This document shows, piece after piece, positions 1-6,210 of a DNA stretch of 9,455 nucleotides. This DNA comes from a candidate division CSSED10-310 bacterium. GTDB lineage: Bacteria > CSSED10-310 > JAFGJC01. Numbering within the stretch: position 1 is the first letter of the stretch; each line of letters opens with the position of its first letter. Position numbers and translations under genes: made by a program. Below the pieces are notes generated by a model. That model was not told the DNA's origin. It saw nothing but the letters and a program-made list of their open reading frames with translations, and did not search any database. Location: NCBI GenBank assembly GCA_016929305.1, contig JAFGJC010000030.1:1-9455 (forward strand), read 5' to 3'.

Positions 1-615
1 TGCGGGAACAAGATACGACTGGACGATCTTGAGGAGATATTCCATTCCCAGCTAAAAAACTTCTTCCTTTCCCCCAAGGAAATTGAGGGATATCTCGGAC
101 AGGCCGACAAGGTTATCAGAGAGAAAGAAAAGCTTCGTGATTCAATCGCCAACGAACGAAAGCGGGTGAAATCCGAAATGGACAAGCTCTACGGATTATA
201 TCTGGACGAAAAGATATCCAAGGACGGCTTCGGTGAGCGATACCAACCGCTGGAGGAGAGGCTGCGCCAGATAGATGACCAGATGCCGGAACTGCAGGGG
301 GAGATCGATTTCCTCCGAATACAGTACCTATCAAGCGACGAGATATTGCATGAAGCCAGAGATCTGTATTCCAGATGGAAACAGCTATCGTTCGATGAGA
401 AAAAGAAAATCATCGAGACGATCACCGAGAAGATCACCATTGGCAAGGGCGACATTGAAATAAACCTGTGTTATATACCCAGTTCTTGGGAGTTGGTCAC
501 AAAAGGGCAACACATCCCCATGGTTGCGTTGCCTTTTTGCCAATCTATATTTCAGCCTATTTCCCGCTATCTGAATCATATCCAATCAATCCCAAAACCC
601 TCGGCGAGCATATAA
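1..615 (+). CDS. Large serine recombinase, C-terminal part (5' end outside window)
   Basis: The frame is open from base 1 to the TAA at 613-615, so the start lies upstream. The first residues, CGNKIRLDDLEE, look like the last Cys of a recombinase zinc beta-ribbon. They are followed by a long charged helical stretch, roughly bases 85-330, of the coiled-coil type seen in large serine recombinases. A basic amphipathic segment follows (RWKQLSFDEKKKIIETITEKI), which is typical just before the C-terminus of this family. The catalytic N-terminal domain is not in the window, so activity cannot be judged. Such enzymes catalyse site-specific integration and excision of phages and integrative elements. 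The last 35 or so codons overlap the next gene in another frame and contain a terminator-like hairpin, so the true family C-terminus may be near base 500, with the remainder being tail sequence. Family assignment is by motif and composition only. Confidence 0.8.
   Translation, partial: CGNKIRLDDLEEIFHSQLKNFFLSPKEIEGYLGQADKVIREKEKLRDSIANERKRVKSEMDKLYGLYLDEKISKDGFGERYQPLEERLRQIDDQMPELQGEIDFLRIQYLSSDEILHEARDLYSRWKQLSFDEKKKIIETITEKITIGKGDIEINLCYIPSSWELVTKGQHIPMVALPFCQSIFQPISRYLNHIQSIPKPSASI
501..538 (+). terminator. Rho-independent terminator-like hairpin inside the recombinase 3' end
   Basis: The arms AAAAGGGCAAC (501-511) and GTTGCCTTTTT (528-538) pair over 11 bp with one G-U wobble, around a 16-nt loop, and end in a run of five T. 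It lies within the last codons of the recombinase and at the 5' edge of the HTH gene. It could end recombinase transcription or attenuate the downstream gene. Confidence 0.55.
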
Positions 616-986
616 GGAAGAGACGGATGGATTCTGGATTACTCCAAAAAGACTTGGCTGAGATAATCGGTGTCGATGAGTGCACGATACATAATTGGGA
701 ATGCTCACATACAAGTCCACATCCGCTATTAATTCCGAAAATGATAGAATTCCTGGGATATAATCCAAGCTGTGAAAATACTGACATGGATTATCCCATA
801 TATTTGAGAGCATTTGGCGATCATATCAGGAAGAAACGGTTTGACGATGGCATTCCCCAGAGAGATCTTGCAAAACAAATGAAGGTTTCTGTGGACACTA
901 TCCGGGATTGGGAGATGGGACGAACGAATCCCCGGAACGATAATTGGGAGAAAATTGAAGAATATCTTGGATATAATCCTACATAA
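537..986 (+). CDS. Tandem helix-turn-helix (two XRE-type domains) DNA-binding protein
   Basis: The product carries two consecutive, similar HTH units. The first begins KTLGEHIRKRRMDSGLLQ and ends near IEFLGYNP. The second begins RAFGDHIRKKRFDDGIPQ and ends at the C-terminal YLGYNPT. Each has the layout of an XRE/Cro DNA-binding domain: a helix with a basic cluster, the QKDLAEIIGV or QRDLAKQMKV turn, then a W-E recognition helix end. No effector domain is visible, so a regulatory role is inferred. The start is uncertain. The frame is open from a GTG at 468. A TTG at 537 keeps the family-like lead-in PIYISAYFPLSESYP. The first ATG, at 627, would cut into the first domain. None has a good ribosome site. 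The gene overlaps the recombinase 3' end, an arrangement that suggests the pair travels together. Confidence 0.7.
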   Translation: MPIYISAYFPLSESYPINPKTLGEHIRKRRMDSGLLQKDLAEIIGVDECTIHNWECSHTSPHPLLIPKMIEFLGYNPSCENTDMDYPIYLRAFGDHIRKKRFDDGIPQRDLAKQMKVSVDTIRDWEMGRTNPRNDNWEKIEEYLGYNPT

Positions 987-1031
987 TGATGACGGATATA
1001 AGCACAGCCGTCACCTACACTCGAAAAATGC

Positions 1032-1060
1032 TTGACATACATTTTCTGATGATGTACGCT
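1032..1060 (+). promoter_or_regulatory. Promoter of the XRE-ImmA operon
   Basis: A perfect -35 TTGACA lies at 1032-1037. A 17-bp spacer leads to the weak -10 TACGCT at 1055-1060. The -10 lies inside the palindrome at 1053-1071, the usual layout for autorepression by steric blocking. Confidence 0.6.
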
Positions 1061-1071
1061 GTAAGCGGACA
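1053..1071 (+). promoter_or_regulatory. Operator copy 1 (19-bp interrupted palindrome)
   Basis: TGTACGCT (1053-1060), spacer GTA, AGCGGACA (1064-1071). The arms match at 7 of 8 positions. The same element recurs at 2209-2227 with the same GTA spacer and the same following AGTGA. Binding by the adjacent XRE protein is inferred. Confidence 0.65.
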
Positions 1072-1089
1072 AGTGATTAAGGGAAACCT

Positions 1090-1461
1090 ATGAAAACATT
1101 TGGATCACACATAAGAAAAATAAGACAAGATAAAAAATTAGGGCTTAGGGAAGTCGCTACTTTTCTAGGTATTGCTCCGTCATATCTAAGCGATATAGAA
1201 AAGGATCGAAGAAATCCACCTCGAAATCCGGAAGTCATCAGAAAGCTTGCTCAGATTCTCGGTGAGAAGAGCGATTATCTTATGAACTTAGCCGGAAATC
1301 AGCAGGTTAACAAAATTCCTCCAGATATGGCAGAGGTTTTCTCTGAATATGGCAATGGCGCCGGAGCGTTATTAAGGACGATAAAACGCAAAGGATTGAG
1401 TAAAGACCAAGTAAGAAAATTGATAGAAAAAATTGACGAGATTGAAGACAACGAACCGTGA
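1090..1461 (+). CDS. XRE-family transcriptional regulator, partner of ImmA/IrrE peptidase
   Basis: A 123-aa protein. Residues about 4-60 form an XRE/Cro HTH domain: FGSHIRKIRQ, then LREVATFLGIAPSYLSDIE, then NPEVIRKLAQILG. The C-terminal half ends in an acidic and basic helix (GLSKDQVRKLIEKIDEIED) that may serve in dimerisation or be the protease target. The ATG at 1090 has an AAGGG ribosome site about 6 nt upstream. The stop overlaps the GTG start of the peptidase gene (GTGA), so the two are translationally coupled. In ICEBs1-type systems (ImmR/ImmA) the HTH protein represses element genes until the peptidase cleaves it. HTH plus ImmA/IrrE pairs also occur as toxin-antitoxin-like modules. 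The palindrome over its own promoter supports autorepression. The choice between element switch and toxin-antitoxin role cannot be made here. Confidence 0.85.
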   Translation: MKTFGSHIRKIRQDKKLGLREVATFLGIAPSYLSDIEKDRRNPPRNPEVIRKLAQILGEKSDYLMNLAGNQQVNKIPPDMAEVFSEYGNGAGALLRTIKRKGLSKDQVRKLIEKIDEIEDNEP

Positions 1462-2192
1462 AGCCACTAATCTACATTTCAAATAAGGAAATAGAGATTG
1501 AAGCGGAAAAGCTCCTACACGAATTTGATTCAAGGGTCCTTCAAGCGCCTCAGAGAATTGATATAGAACAAATCTTGGAATTTTTAGAAGGAAAAGAAGA
1601 ATTGCAATTTGATTATAAGCTACTGGGTGAGACTGAATCAGGAGAAACCGTAGCTGGTAAATACTACCCGATTAGTCATCAAATTCTTGTTGATCAAAAT
1701 CTTTTCGATTCCGATGACAAGGTGAAACATAGAGTCTTGAGATTTACAGAAGCTCATGAGGTTGGACATTCTAGAATTCATAGAAAGTACTATTACAAAA
1801 ACCCCAATCAATTGTCGTTGTTTACCGAAGATCAGTTTGAAGGAGATAGGCAAGAATTGATTACGCTGAATAGAACCGTGGAAAGAGTTGATCTTGAAGA
1901 TGTAAGGAATCGAATAAAGGAAGAGAAGGATCTTGCCCGTGAAAGACAGGCTAATTGTTTCAGTTCAGCCCTTCTCATCCCCCAACTAACCCTTAAAATG
2001 TTATGGCAAGATCATTCCTTGGATTTACCTCTTGAAATACCTGAGCAGTATTTCGAGGAAAGCCTGGATTCAGCATCAAGAAAATTTAATGACTTCTTTG
2101 AAGTCAATCCAGTTGTGATGAAGATCAGGATTAAAAAACTAGGGTTTATCAGGATTGCGAATGCAGAAAAGAATCTTATAATCAATAATTAA
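1458..2192 (+). CDS. ImmA/IrrE-family zinc metallopeptidase
   Basis: A 244-aa protein. The zinc-binding HExxH motif is HEVGH at residues 100-104, within RFTEAHEVGHSRIH. The third ligand is probably E162 in RERQANCFSSALLIP, the family's E-x2-A-N-x-F-(x)5-L-x-P signature. The tail NPVVMKIRIKKLGFI also matches the family's usual end. The N-terminal 90 residues are a less conserved substrate or sensor region. The GTG start at 1458 overlaps the XRE stop, fixing the start and the operon. Known members cleave a cognate XRE repressor after a DNA-damage or cell-density signal (ImmA of ICEBs1, IrrE/PprI with DdrO of Deinococcus). The neighbouring XRE protein is the obvious substrate. All metal ligands appear intact, so an active protease is expected. 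Confidence 0.88.
   Translation: MKPLIYISNKEIEIEAEKLLHEFDSRVLQAPQRIDIEQILEFLEGKEELQFDYKLLGETESGETVAGKYYPISHQILVDQNLFDSDDKVKHRVLRFTEAHEVGHSRIHRKYYYKNPNQLSLFTEDQFEGDRQELITLNRTVERVDLEDVRNRIKEEKDLARERQANCFSSALLIPQLTLKMLWQDHSLDLPLEIPEQYFEESLDSASRKFNDFFEVNPVVMKIRIKKLGFIRIANAEKNLIINN
2155..2182 (+). promoter_or_regulatory. Candidate promoter for the GIY-YIG gene
   Basis: TTGCGA at 2155-2160, a 16-bp spacer, and a perfect TATAAT at 2177-2182, all within the last codons of the peptidase gene. Transcription would start near 2189 and run into operator copy 2 about 20 bp downstream, suggesting a roadblock-type control. Confidence 0.45.
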
Positions 2193-2208
2193 TTTTTTTT
2201 AACCAAAC

Positions 2209-2227
2209 TGTTCGCTGTAAGCAAACA
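2209..2227 (+). promoter_or_regulatory. Operator copy 2 (same palindrome as at 1053)
   Basis: TGTTCGCT (2209-2216), GTA, AGCAAACA (2220-2227). The arms match at 7 of 8. Against copy 1, the 19 bp differ at three positions: one in the left arm and two in the right. It lies between the peptidase stop and the GIY-YIG gene start. Confidence 0.62.
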
Positions 2228-2258
2228 AGTGAAACAGTTTACTGAAAGGACAAAAAGA

Positions 2259-2564
2259 ATGGGTATCAAAATTGGAAACTACAATTTCGACGGACCCTTT
2301 ACCGATGTCAACAGTTTACGGGACCTCTCTGGGGTTTATGTTATTCTGTGCTATTCCAGCCAGATTACTGTTGTCGATGTCGGAGAATCTTCAAACGTCA
2401 AAACGAGGGTTGAGAATCACGATCGTAAAAATTGCTGGTCAAGAAATTGTTCTGGGACTTTGAAGGTCGCCGTGCTCTATACCACCAATATGCAACAGGC
2501 GGGAAGAATGAAAATAGAGCAGGAACTCCGTAGCCAATATAATCCCCCTTGCGGAGATAGATGA
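2259..2564 (+). CDS. Small GIY-YIG-like nuclease-fold protein
   Basis: A 101-aa protein. GVYVIL (residues 25-30) corresponds to the GIY strand and VVDVGES (38-44) to the YIG strand, with Asp where Tyr is usual. R50 in VKTRVENH sits where the catalytic Arg lies. E87 in AGRMKIEQELR and N95 in YNPPCG fit the later Glu and Asn positions. The fold call is fairly good. Catalysis is uncertain because the second motif is altered. I prefer the ATG at 2259, which has GAAAGGA upstream, over the in-frame GTG at 2229 that abuts the operator. The gene follows the XRE-peptidase pair, carries the same operator and ends at a terminator, so it is probably the regulated output of that switch. A damage-response or element-processing role is a guess. 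Confidence 0.72.
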   Translation: MGIKIGNYNFDGPFTDVNSLRDLSGVYVILCYSSQITVVDVGESSNVKTRVENHDRKNCWSRNCSGTLKVAVLYTTNMQQAGRMKIEQELRSQYNPPCGDR

Positions 2565-2607
2565 AATTGTTATGCAATTTGAATTTCAGCAACAGAAAAA
2601 ACGTATT

Positions 2608-2641
2608 AAAAACGGGCGCCGTCAATATCGGCTCCGTTTTT
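2608..2641 (+). terminator. Rho-independent terminator after the GIY-YIG gene
   Basis: AAAAACGGGCGCCG at 2608-2621 pairs with CGGCTCCGTTTTT at 2629-2641 (one bulge), with loop TCAATAT and a five-T tail. Confidence 0.75.
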
Positions 2642-2670
2642 AAAATCCTATAAAGAAAGGAGGTTCAAAG

Positions 2671-2832
2671 ATGACGTACAGGAAAAAAAAGAACAGTGAC
2701 ACGTGGCACTGGTGCACCAACTGTTCAAAATGGCCGACATCTGATTACGACACAAGTTATTCAAAGCCATCTTCCGGCGAGCTTTGCAATGAGTGCAAAG
2801 CGAAGCAAAGTGCAGGAACCTGCAAAAACTGA
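2671..2832 (+). CDS. 53-aa Cys-rich (zinc-ribbon-like) small protein
   Basis: This is a short ORF with a near-ideal ribosome site, AAAGGAGG at 2656-2663, 7 nt before the ATG. The product has two CxxC pairs, WHWCTNC and ELCNEC, separated by a W-P and S-K-P-containing linker. A four-Cys zinc site is expected. It is homologous to an internal module of the HNH protein encoded opposite (residues about 116-160 counted from 3661). By hand, 24 of 44 aligned residues are identical, including DTWHW, WP, SKP, GELCN and the spacing of the Cys pairs. I do not recognise a named family. It has no clear promoter, because only 14 nt separate the upstream terminator from its ribosome site. Expression may depend on readthrough or on a weak promoter overlapping that terminator. 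Nucleic-acid binding or a partner role for the HNH enzyme is inference. Confidence 0.7.
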   Translation: MTYRKKKNSDTWHWCTNCSKWPTSDYDTSYSKPSSGELCNECKAKQSAGTCKN

Positions 2833-2856
2833 TTCTAACTCAAACACTCTCGAATG

Positions 2857-2882
2857 ACCCTGCCCACTATGATGGGCAGGGT
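2857..2882. terminator. Perfect hairpin between convergent genes, likely terminator
   Basis: ACCCTGCCCA (2857-2866), loop CTATGA, TGGGCAGGGT (2873-2882): a 10-bp perfect stem between the small zinc-ribbon gene (plus) and the HNH gene (minus). The T-tract is weak on both strands (TTGTCAATTT on plus), so it may act in both directions with modest efficiency. Confidence 0.6.
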
Positions 2883-2911
2883 TTGTCAATTTATACGAAT
2901 CTAAACTAACA

Positions 2912-3637
2912 TCACCAGTTGTTCGGATGACCTTTACTTAAAACACTGTTTATTTGGCTTTTTGTATGAATCTCAAAAGAATCTAGTGGTAATTTATTTA
3001 TGATATCCCTTGTCCTTCTTTTCACATCTACTTCGTCATAACCAGCTTCATGTAAACAATCCCAGTTTCTAACCCAATAACGTATTCCAGCTTTTAACAA
3101 GTAAATTCTTTCACTCCCAATTTCCTGGATTATGTCTCCATCATTCAGTTCACCGAATCCTTGTTGTTTCTCTGAATTACTCCATTTAGAAGCACACTGA
3201 TTACACAACTCTCCATCGGTAGGTTTCGAAACTCTTTCTTCATAATTTTCGCTTGGCCAAAAAGAACACGATTTTGACCAATGCCAAGTATCTGCCCCTC
3301 TTTTTCTTCTGTATGTAATTGATAATTCAATTGTTTTTATTTCTATTTCTTCTGTAAAGGAGTCTTCATGAAAATTATTGCCGTATCGCCTAAATATCCA
3401 TGGTTTTTCTTTGTAAGTTTTTAACGTTTTCTTACCCCACTTTTCTCGATCTGCTCTCTCGTGGCAATTTGCACATAAACATATAAGATTTTCAAGCCGA
3501 TGGCTTTTAGATTCATTCCAAGGTATTATATGTGCTCTTTCTAGAGGACAACCCTCACCGCAAACAGCACATCGATGACCACTCTCTATCAAAAGCATTC
3601 TTTTTATTTCTGCCGGTATTTCTGGTCGGTTCGACAT
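2912..3637 (-). CDS. HNH endonuclease with zinc-ribbon-like module and extra C-terminal domain
   Basis: A 241-aa product from this start. Residues below are counted from the upstream ATG at 3661. The HNH core has CAVC (31-34), H44 in ERAHIIPW, N58 and NCH (65-67), followed by EKWGKKTLKTYKEKPW. All catalytic and zinc residues look present, so DNA cleavage is likely. Residues about 116-160 form a diverged copy of the 53-aa Cys-rich protein encoded next door, with Ser replacing the first Cys (WHWSKSC). Residues about 174-226 (DGDII, IYLLKAGIRYWV, HEAGY) resemble the short G-x-K/R, F-x3-GY repeat found in some bacterial surface proteins, a weak match. The start at 3637 gives the family-like MSNRPEIPAEIKR and follows AAAAGGAGG closely. 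The ATG at 3661 is possible. The coding region is visibly AT-rich against the IS. The IS21 insertion probably cut it from its former operon. Confidence 0.82.
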   Translation of the reverse strand: MSNRPEIPAEIKRMLLIESGHRCAVCGEGCPLERAHIIPWNESKSHRLENLICLCANCHERADREKWGKKTLKTYKEKPWIFRRYGNNFHEDSFTEEIEIKTIELSITYRRKRGADTWHWSKSCSFWPSENYEERVSKPTDGELCNQCASKWSNSEKQQGFGELNDGDIIQEIGSERIYLLKAGIRYWVRNWDCLHEAGYDEVDVKRRTRDIINKLPLDSFEIHTKSQINSVLSKGHPNNW

Positions 3638-3674
3638 ATCCCTCCTTTTAATTCCAGGCATTTGGTTTTTTTCC

Positions 3675-3731
3675 TCATTTGCTACCTTTTAGCCTTTGAA
3701 ATGCCTGAATAATGACCTTGTTGAGCGCTTC
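3675..3731 (-). pseudogene. 3' remnant of an ORF split by IS21 (copy of the end of the 8660-9455 gene)
   Basis: Read on the minus strand from the IS edge, this gives EALNKVIIQAFQRLKGSK and a TGA at 3675-3677. The first sixteen residues, to LK, match the last part of the protein ending at 8660. It is the downstream half of the ORF whose upstream half is 6468-6650. Confidence 0.85.
3726..3731. repeat. Target-site duplication, left copy (CGCTTC)
   Basis: CGCTTC directly abuts the left terminal repeat and recurs immediately after the right one (6468-6473). The uninterrupted paralogue has a single CGCTTC at the equivalent place (8707-8712). Confidence 0.85.
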
Positions 3732-3744
3732 TGCATATTCCGGC
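3732..3744 (+). repeat. Left terminal inverted repeat of IS21
   Basis: TGCATATTCCGGC, identical to the inverse of 6455-6467. Confidence 0.88.
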
Positions 3745-3745
3745 C

Positions 3746-3819
3746 GCGAGCGCAGTCAGTTCTGTTGCAACGCGAGCACTGATTCCGGAAGTGCGAGCAC
3801 CGATTCCGGAGCCGCGAGC
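3746..3819 (+). repeat. Left subterminal repeats of IS21 (probable IstA binding sites)
   Basis: GCGAGC occurs at 3746, 3772, 3793 and 3814. The last three are spaced exactly 21 bp, each followed by a GATTCCGGA-type block (3781-3789, 3802-3810). Matching inverted copies lie near the right end. Multiple end repeats bound by IstA are known for IS21. Confidence 0.75.
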
Positions 3820-3868
3820 ATTCATCGCATAGTATCCTTATTCTGATCACTCATCAGGTTAATCTACA

Positions 3869-3917
3869 GTGGTCTCTTGACCACAGGGGTTGAGAGCATT
3901 TGGGCTCTATGAGCCAA
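3869..3917 (+). promoter_or_regulatory. Two leader hairpins just before istA
   Basis: GTGGTC/GACCAC (3869-3884, 4-nt loop) is followed by TTGGGCTC/GAGCCAA (3900-3917, 3-nt loop, one bulge). The second stem runs into the istA ribosome site AAGGAG (3916-3921), so it could limit translation of transposase, for instance on transcripts entering from outside. The function is inferred. Confidence 0.4.
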
Positions 3918-3930
3918 GGAGAATCACTGT

Positions 3931-5448
3931 ATGAGGAAGATCAGAGAAGTCTTACGGTTGAAATGGTTTTGTGGATTAGGAGATCGAGATATAGCACAAA
4001 GTTGTGGTATTTCAAGGAGTTCCGTATCGAAATACTGTAATCGTGCAAAGACAGCAGGCCTGTCATGGCCGTTACCGGATACCATTTCCGATGATGTGCT
4101 GGAGCAAATGATCATCCAGACACCAAATTTAATAAAAGAAACGTCTGACGTGCCGGATTGGCCTACCGTTTACAAAGAGCTTCGGCGAAAAGGAGTGACA
4201 CTGCATCTGTTATGGGAGGAATATCATGTCGAGCACCCGGACGGATATCAGTATAGCCAATTCTGCTTTCTGTATCAGAAGTGGCGAGAGGTCCTGGATC
4301 TGCCGATGCATCAGAATCATAAGGCCGGTGAGAAAATGTTTGTCGATTACTGTGGACAGACCGTCCCGATTACCGATCGTGAAAGCGGCACGATTCATCC
4401 GGCACAGATATTTGTCGCGGTCCTGGGTGCCAGTAATTATACCTATGCAGAAGCATTCGGATCCCAGAGTTTACCGGAATGGATCATGGCGCATATCAAT
4501 GCCTTCCGGTTTTTTGGAGGGGTCCCGGATCTCATCGTTCCGGATAATATGAAATCGGGGATTCAGTTGGCCAATCGGTATGAACCGGACATTAATCGCA
4601 CCTATGAAGAGATGGCCCGGCATTATGGGAGTGCGATCATACCGGCACACGTCCGAAAACCGAAGGATAAGGCCAAAGTCGAAAAAGGGGTACAGGATGT
4701 CGAAAGACGCTTGCTGGCCCCCTTGAGAAATCGGACATTCTTTTCGATTCAAGCACTGAATGAAGACCTTGAAGCCTTACTGTATGATCACAATCGTCGA
4801 CCCTTCCAGAAAATGCCGGGATCCCGTTGGTCATTGTTTGAAGAAATCGACAAACCGGCACTCAAAACCTTACCTCGATATCCTTATGAATACGCGGAAT
4901 GGAAAAAAGCCCGGGTGAATATCGACTATCATGTCGAAGTGAACGGACATTATTACAGCGTACCCTTTCAATGGGTCAATCAAAACATTGATGTCCGAAT
5001 GACTGTCCAGGCTATCGAATGTTTTCATCGGACAAAGCGAATCGCCAGTCATCTCCGATCAGACCGGAAAGGGCAGTATTCGACCATCTCGGATCATATG
5101 CCCAAACGGCATCAGGAGTATGCGAAATGGACGCCGGATCGATTGATGGAATGGGCAGAAAAAACGGGAATCGAAACCCGTCGGGTCGTCGAAACCATTA
5201 TGGCATCTCGCCCGCATCCACAGCAGGGGTTTCGTGCCTGTCTGGGGCTGATGAGATTGGGAAAAGAATACGGATCCGATCGACTGGAAGCCGCGTGCAA
5301 ACGAGCGTTGCGAATGAATGTCGTTGGCTTCAAGAGTATCGATTCCATCCTGAAACGTAACCTGGATCAGTTGCCGATTCCGGAGGAAACGCCGGAAAGG
5401 CCCGCTATCCAACACGATAACATTCGTGGCCCTGAATACTACCGGTGA
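3931..5448 (+). CDS. istA: IS21 transposase IstA
   Basis: A 505-aa protein, full family length. An N-terminal HTH (LKWFCGLGDRDIAQSCGISRSSVSKY) is followed by a second DNA-binding region. The DDE integrase core then has D139 in MFVDYCG, D205 in VPDNMKSG and E251 in KDKAKVEKGV. A C-terminal beta-rich region (VNGHYYSVPFQWV) is also typical of the family. It catalyses cutting and joining at the IS ends, working with the ATPase IstB. The start is the ATG at 3931 with AAGGAG at 3916-3921. The stop at 5446-5448 precedes the istB ribosome site directly, so the two form an operon. No frameshift or missing catalytic residue is seen. Confidence 0.95.
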   Translation: MRKIREVLRLKWFCGLGDRDIAQSCGISRSSVSKYCNRAKTAGLSWPLPDTISDDVLEQMIIQTPNLIKETSDVPDWPTVYKELRRKGVTLHLLWEEYHVEHPDGYQYSQFCFLYQKWREVLDLPMHQNHKAGEKMFVDYCGQTVPITDRESGTIHPAQIFVAVLGASNYTYAEAFGSQSLPEWIMAHINAFRFFGGVPDLIVPDNMKSGIQLANRYEPDINRTYEEMARHYGSAIIPAHVRKPKDKAKVEKGVQDVERRLLAPLRNRTFFSIQALNEDLEALLYDHNRRPFQKMPGSRWSLFEEIDKPALKTLPRYPYEYAEWKKARVNIDYHVEVNGHYYSVPFQWVNQNIDVRMTVQAIECFHRTKRIASHLRSDRKGQYSTISDHMPKRHQEYAKWTPDRLMEWAEKTGIETRRVVETIMASRPHPQQGFRACLGLMRLGKEYGSDRLEAACKRALRMNVVGFKSIDSILKRNLDQLPIPEETPERPAIQHDNIRGPEYYR

Positions 5449-5461
5449 CAGGAGATCCATC

Positions 5462-6202
5462 ATGCTGCAGCAACCGTTGATTAACAAACTGATGGAATTA
5501 CGTCTGGATGGAATGGTGAGAGCGCTTCAGGAACAGATGGAATCCTCTCAATATGAAGCATTTTCGTTTTTGGATCGCCTGGGTCTGATGATTGATCGGG
5601 AAATGGTCCATAGGGACAATAAACGGCTTCAAACCCGGTTGAAGAAAGCGCGTCTTCGTTACAACGCCACAATCGAGGACATCGACTTTCGAGCGCCGCG
5701 TGGCCTTGATAAGCAAATGATCTTGTTTCTGTCCAATTGCCAATGGATTCGTGAGCGTCAAAACTGCATTATCATTGGTCCAACCGGAGTCGGTAAAACC
5801 TATCTTGCGAATGCGTTGGCCAATCGGGCATGTCGGGATGGTTACACGGCACAGTATGCGCGTATTTCCGTGCTGGTTGAAGACCTGACAATAGCGCGTG
5901 CGGATGGCCGTTATCGAAGTCTGATGCACGCTTATGCCCGGACGGATATGCTGATATTGGATGACTGGGGTTTGATCGGAATGACAGAAGATGAACGCCG
6001 GATAATCTTTGATGTCATCGAGGATCGGGCGGAATTGAAGTCCACCATCATCGTCAGCCAGATACCGATCGAGAAATGGCACACCATTATCGGCGACTTC
6101 ACCCTGGGCGATGCCCTGCTGGATCGAATCGTCCATTCTTCCCACAAGATCATCCTCAAGGGAGAATCCCTGAGAAAGAAGAAGAAAGCACTATCAGAAT
6201 AA
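5462..6202 (+). CDS. istB: IS21 transposition helper ATPase IstB
   Basis: A 246-aa AAA+ protein related to DnaC. It has Walker A GPTGVGKT (residues 106-113), Walker B MLILDDWG (163-170) and the IIVSQIP sensor segment (197-203). The N-terminal 60 residues are the helical IstB domain (PLINKLMELRLDGMVRALQEQ). It forms ATP-dependent oligomers on target DNA and directs IstA to insertion sites. I take the ATG at 5462, preceded by AGGAG at 5450-5454, rather than the in-frame ATG at 5426 inside istA, which has no ribosome site. The gene is intact and the C-terminal lysine-rich tail is normal for the family. Confidence 0.95.
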   Translation: MLQQPLINKLMELRLDGMVRALQEQMESSQYEAFSFLDRLGLMIDREMVHRDNKRLQTRLKKARLRYNATIEDIDFRAPRGLDKQMILFLSNCQWIRERQNCIIIGPTGVGKTYLANALANRACRDGYTAQYARISVLVEDLTIARADGRYRSLMHAYARTDMLILDDWGLIGMTEDERRIIFDVIEDRAELKSTIIVSQIPIEKWHTIIGDFTLGDALLDRIVHSSHKIILKGESLRKKKKALSE

Positions 6203-6210
6203 CAATCAAC

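Noticed and set aside
468..536. GTG at 468 as the firm start of the tandem HTH gene
   Set aside because: No ribosome site, and it lies deep inside the recombinase frame and upstream of the terminator-like hairpin. Kept only as an alternative.
990..1013. TGACGG/CCGTCA hairpin after the tandem HTH gene as a terminator
   Set aside because: Only 6 bp with a 12-nt loop and no T-run.
2229..2258. GTG at 2229 as start of the GIY-YIG gene
   Set aside because: It abuts the operator and lacks a ribosome site. The ATG at 2259 has GAAAGGA upstream.
3772..3819. 21-bp tandem repeats that could suggest a small CRISPR or iteron array
   Set aside because: They are subterminal repeats of the IS21 element, mirrored at its right end. 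No spacers or cas genes are present.
5498..6145. 215-aa ORF on the minus strand opposite istB
   Set aside because: It is a shadow of istB. No ribosome site, no recognisable domain, and istB on the plus strand is certain.
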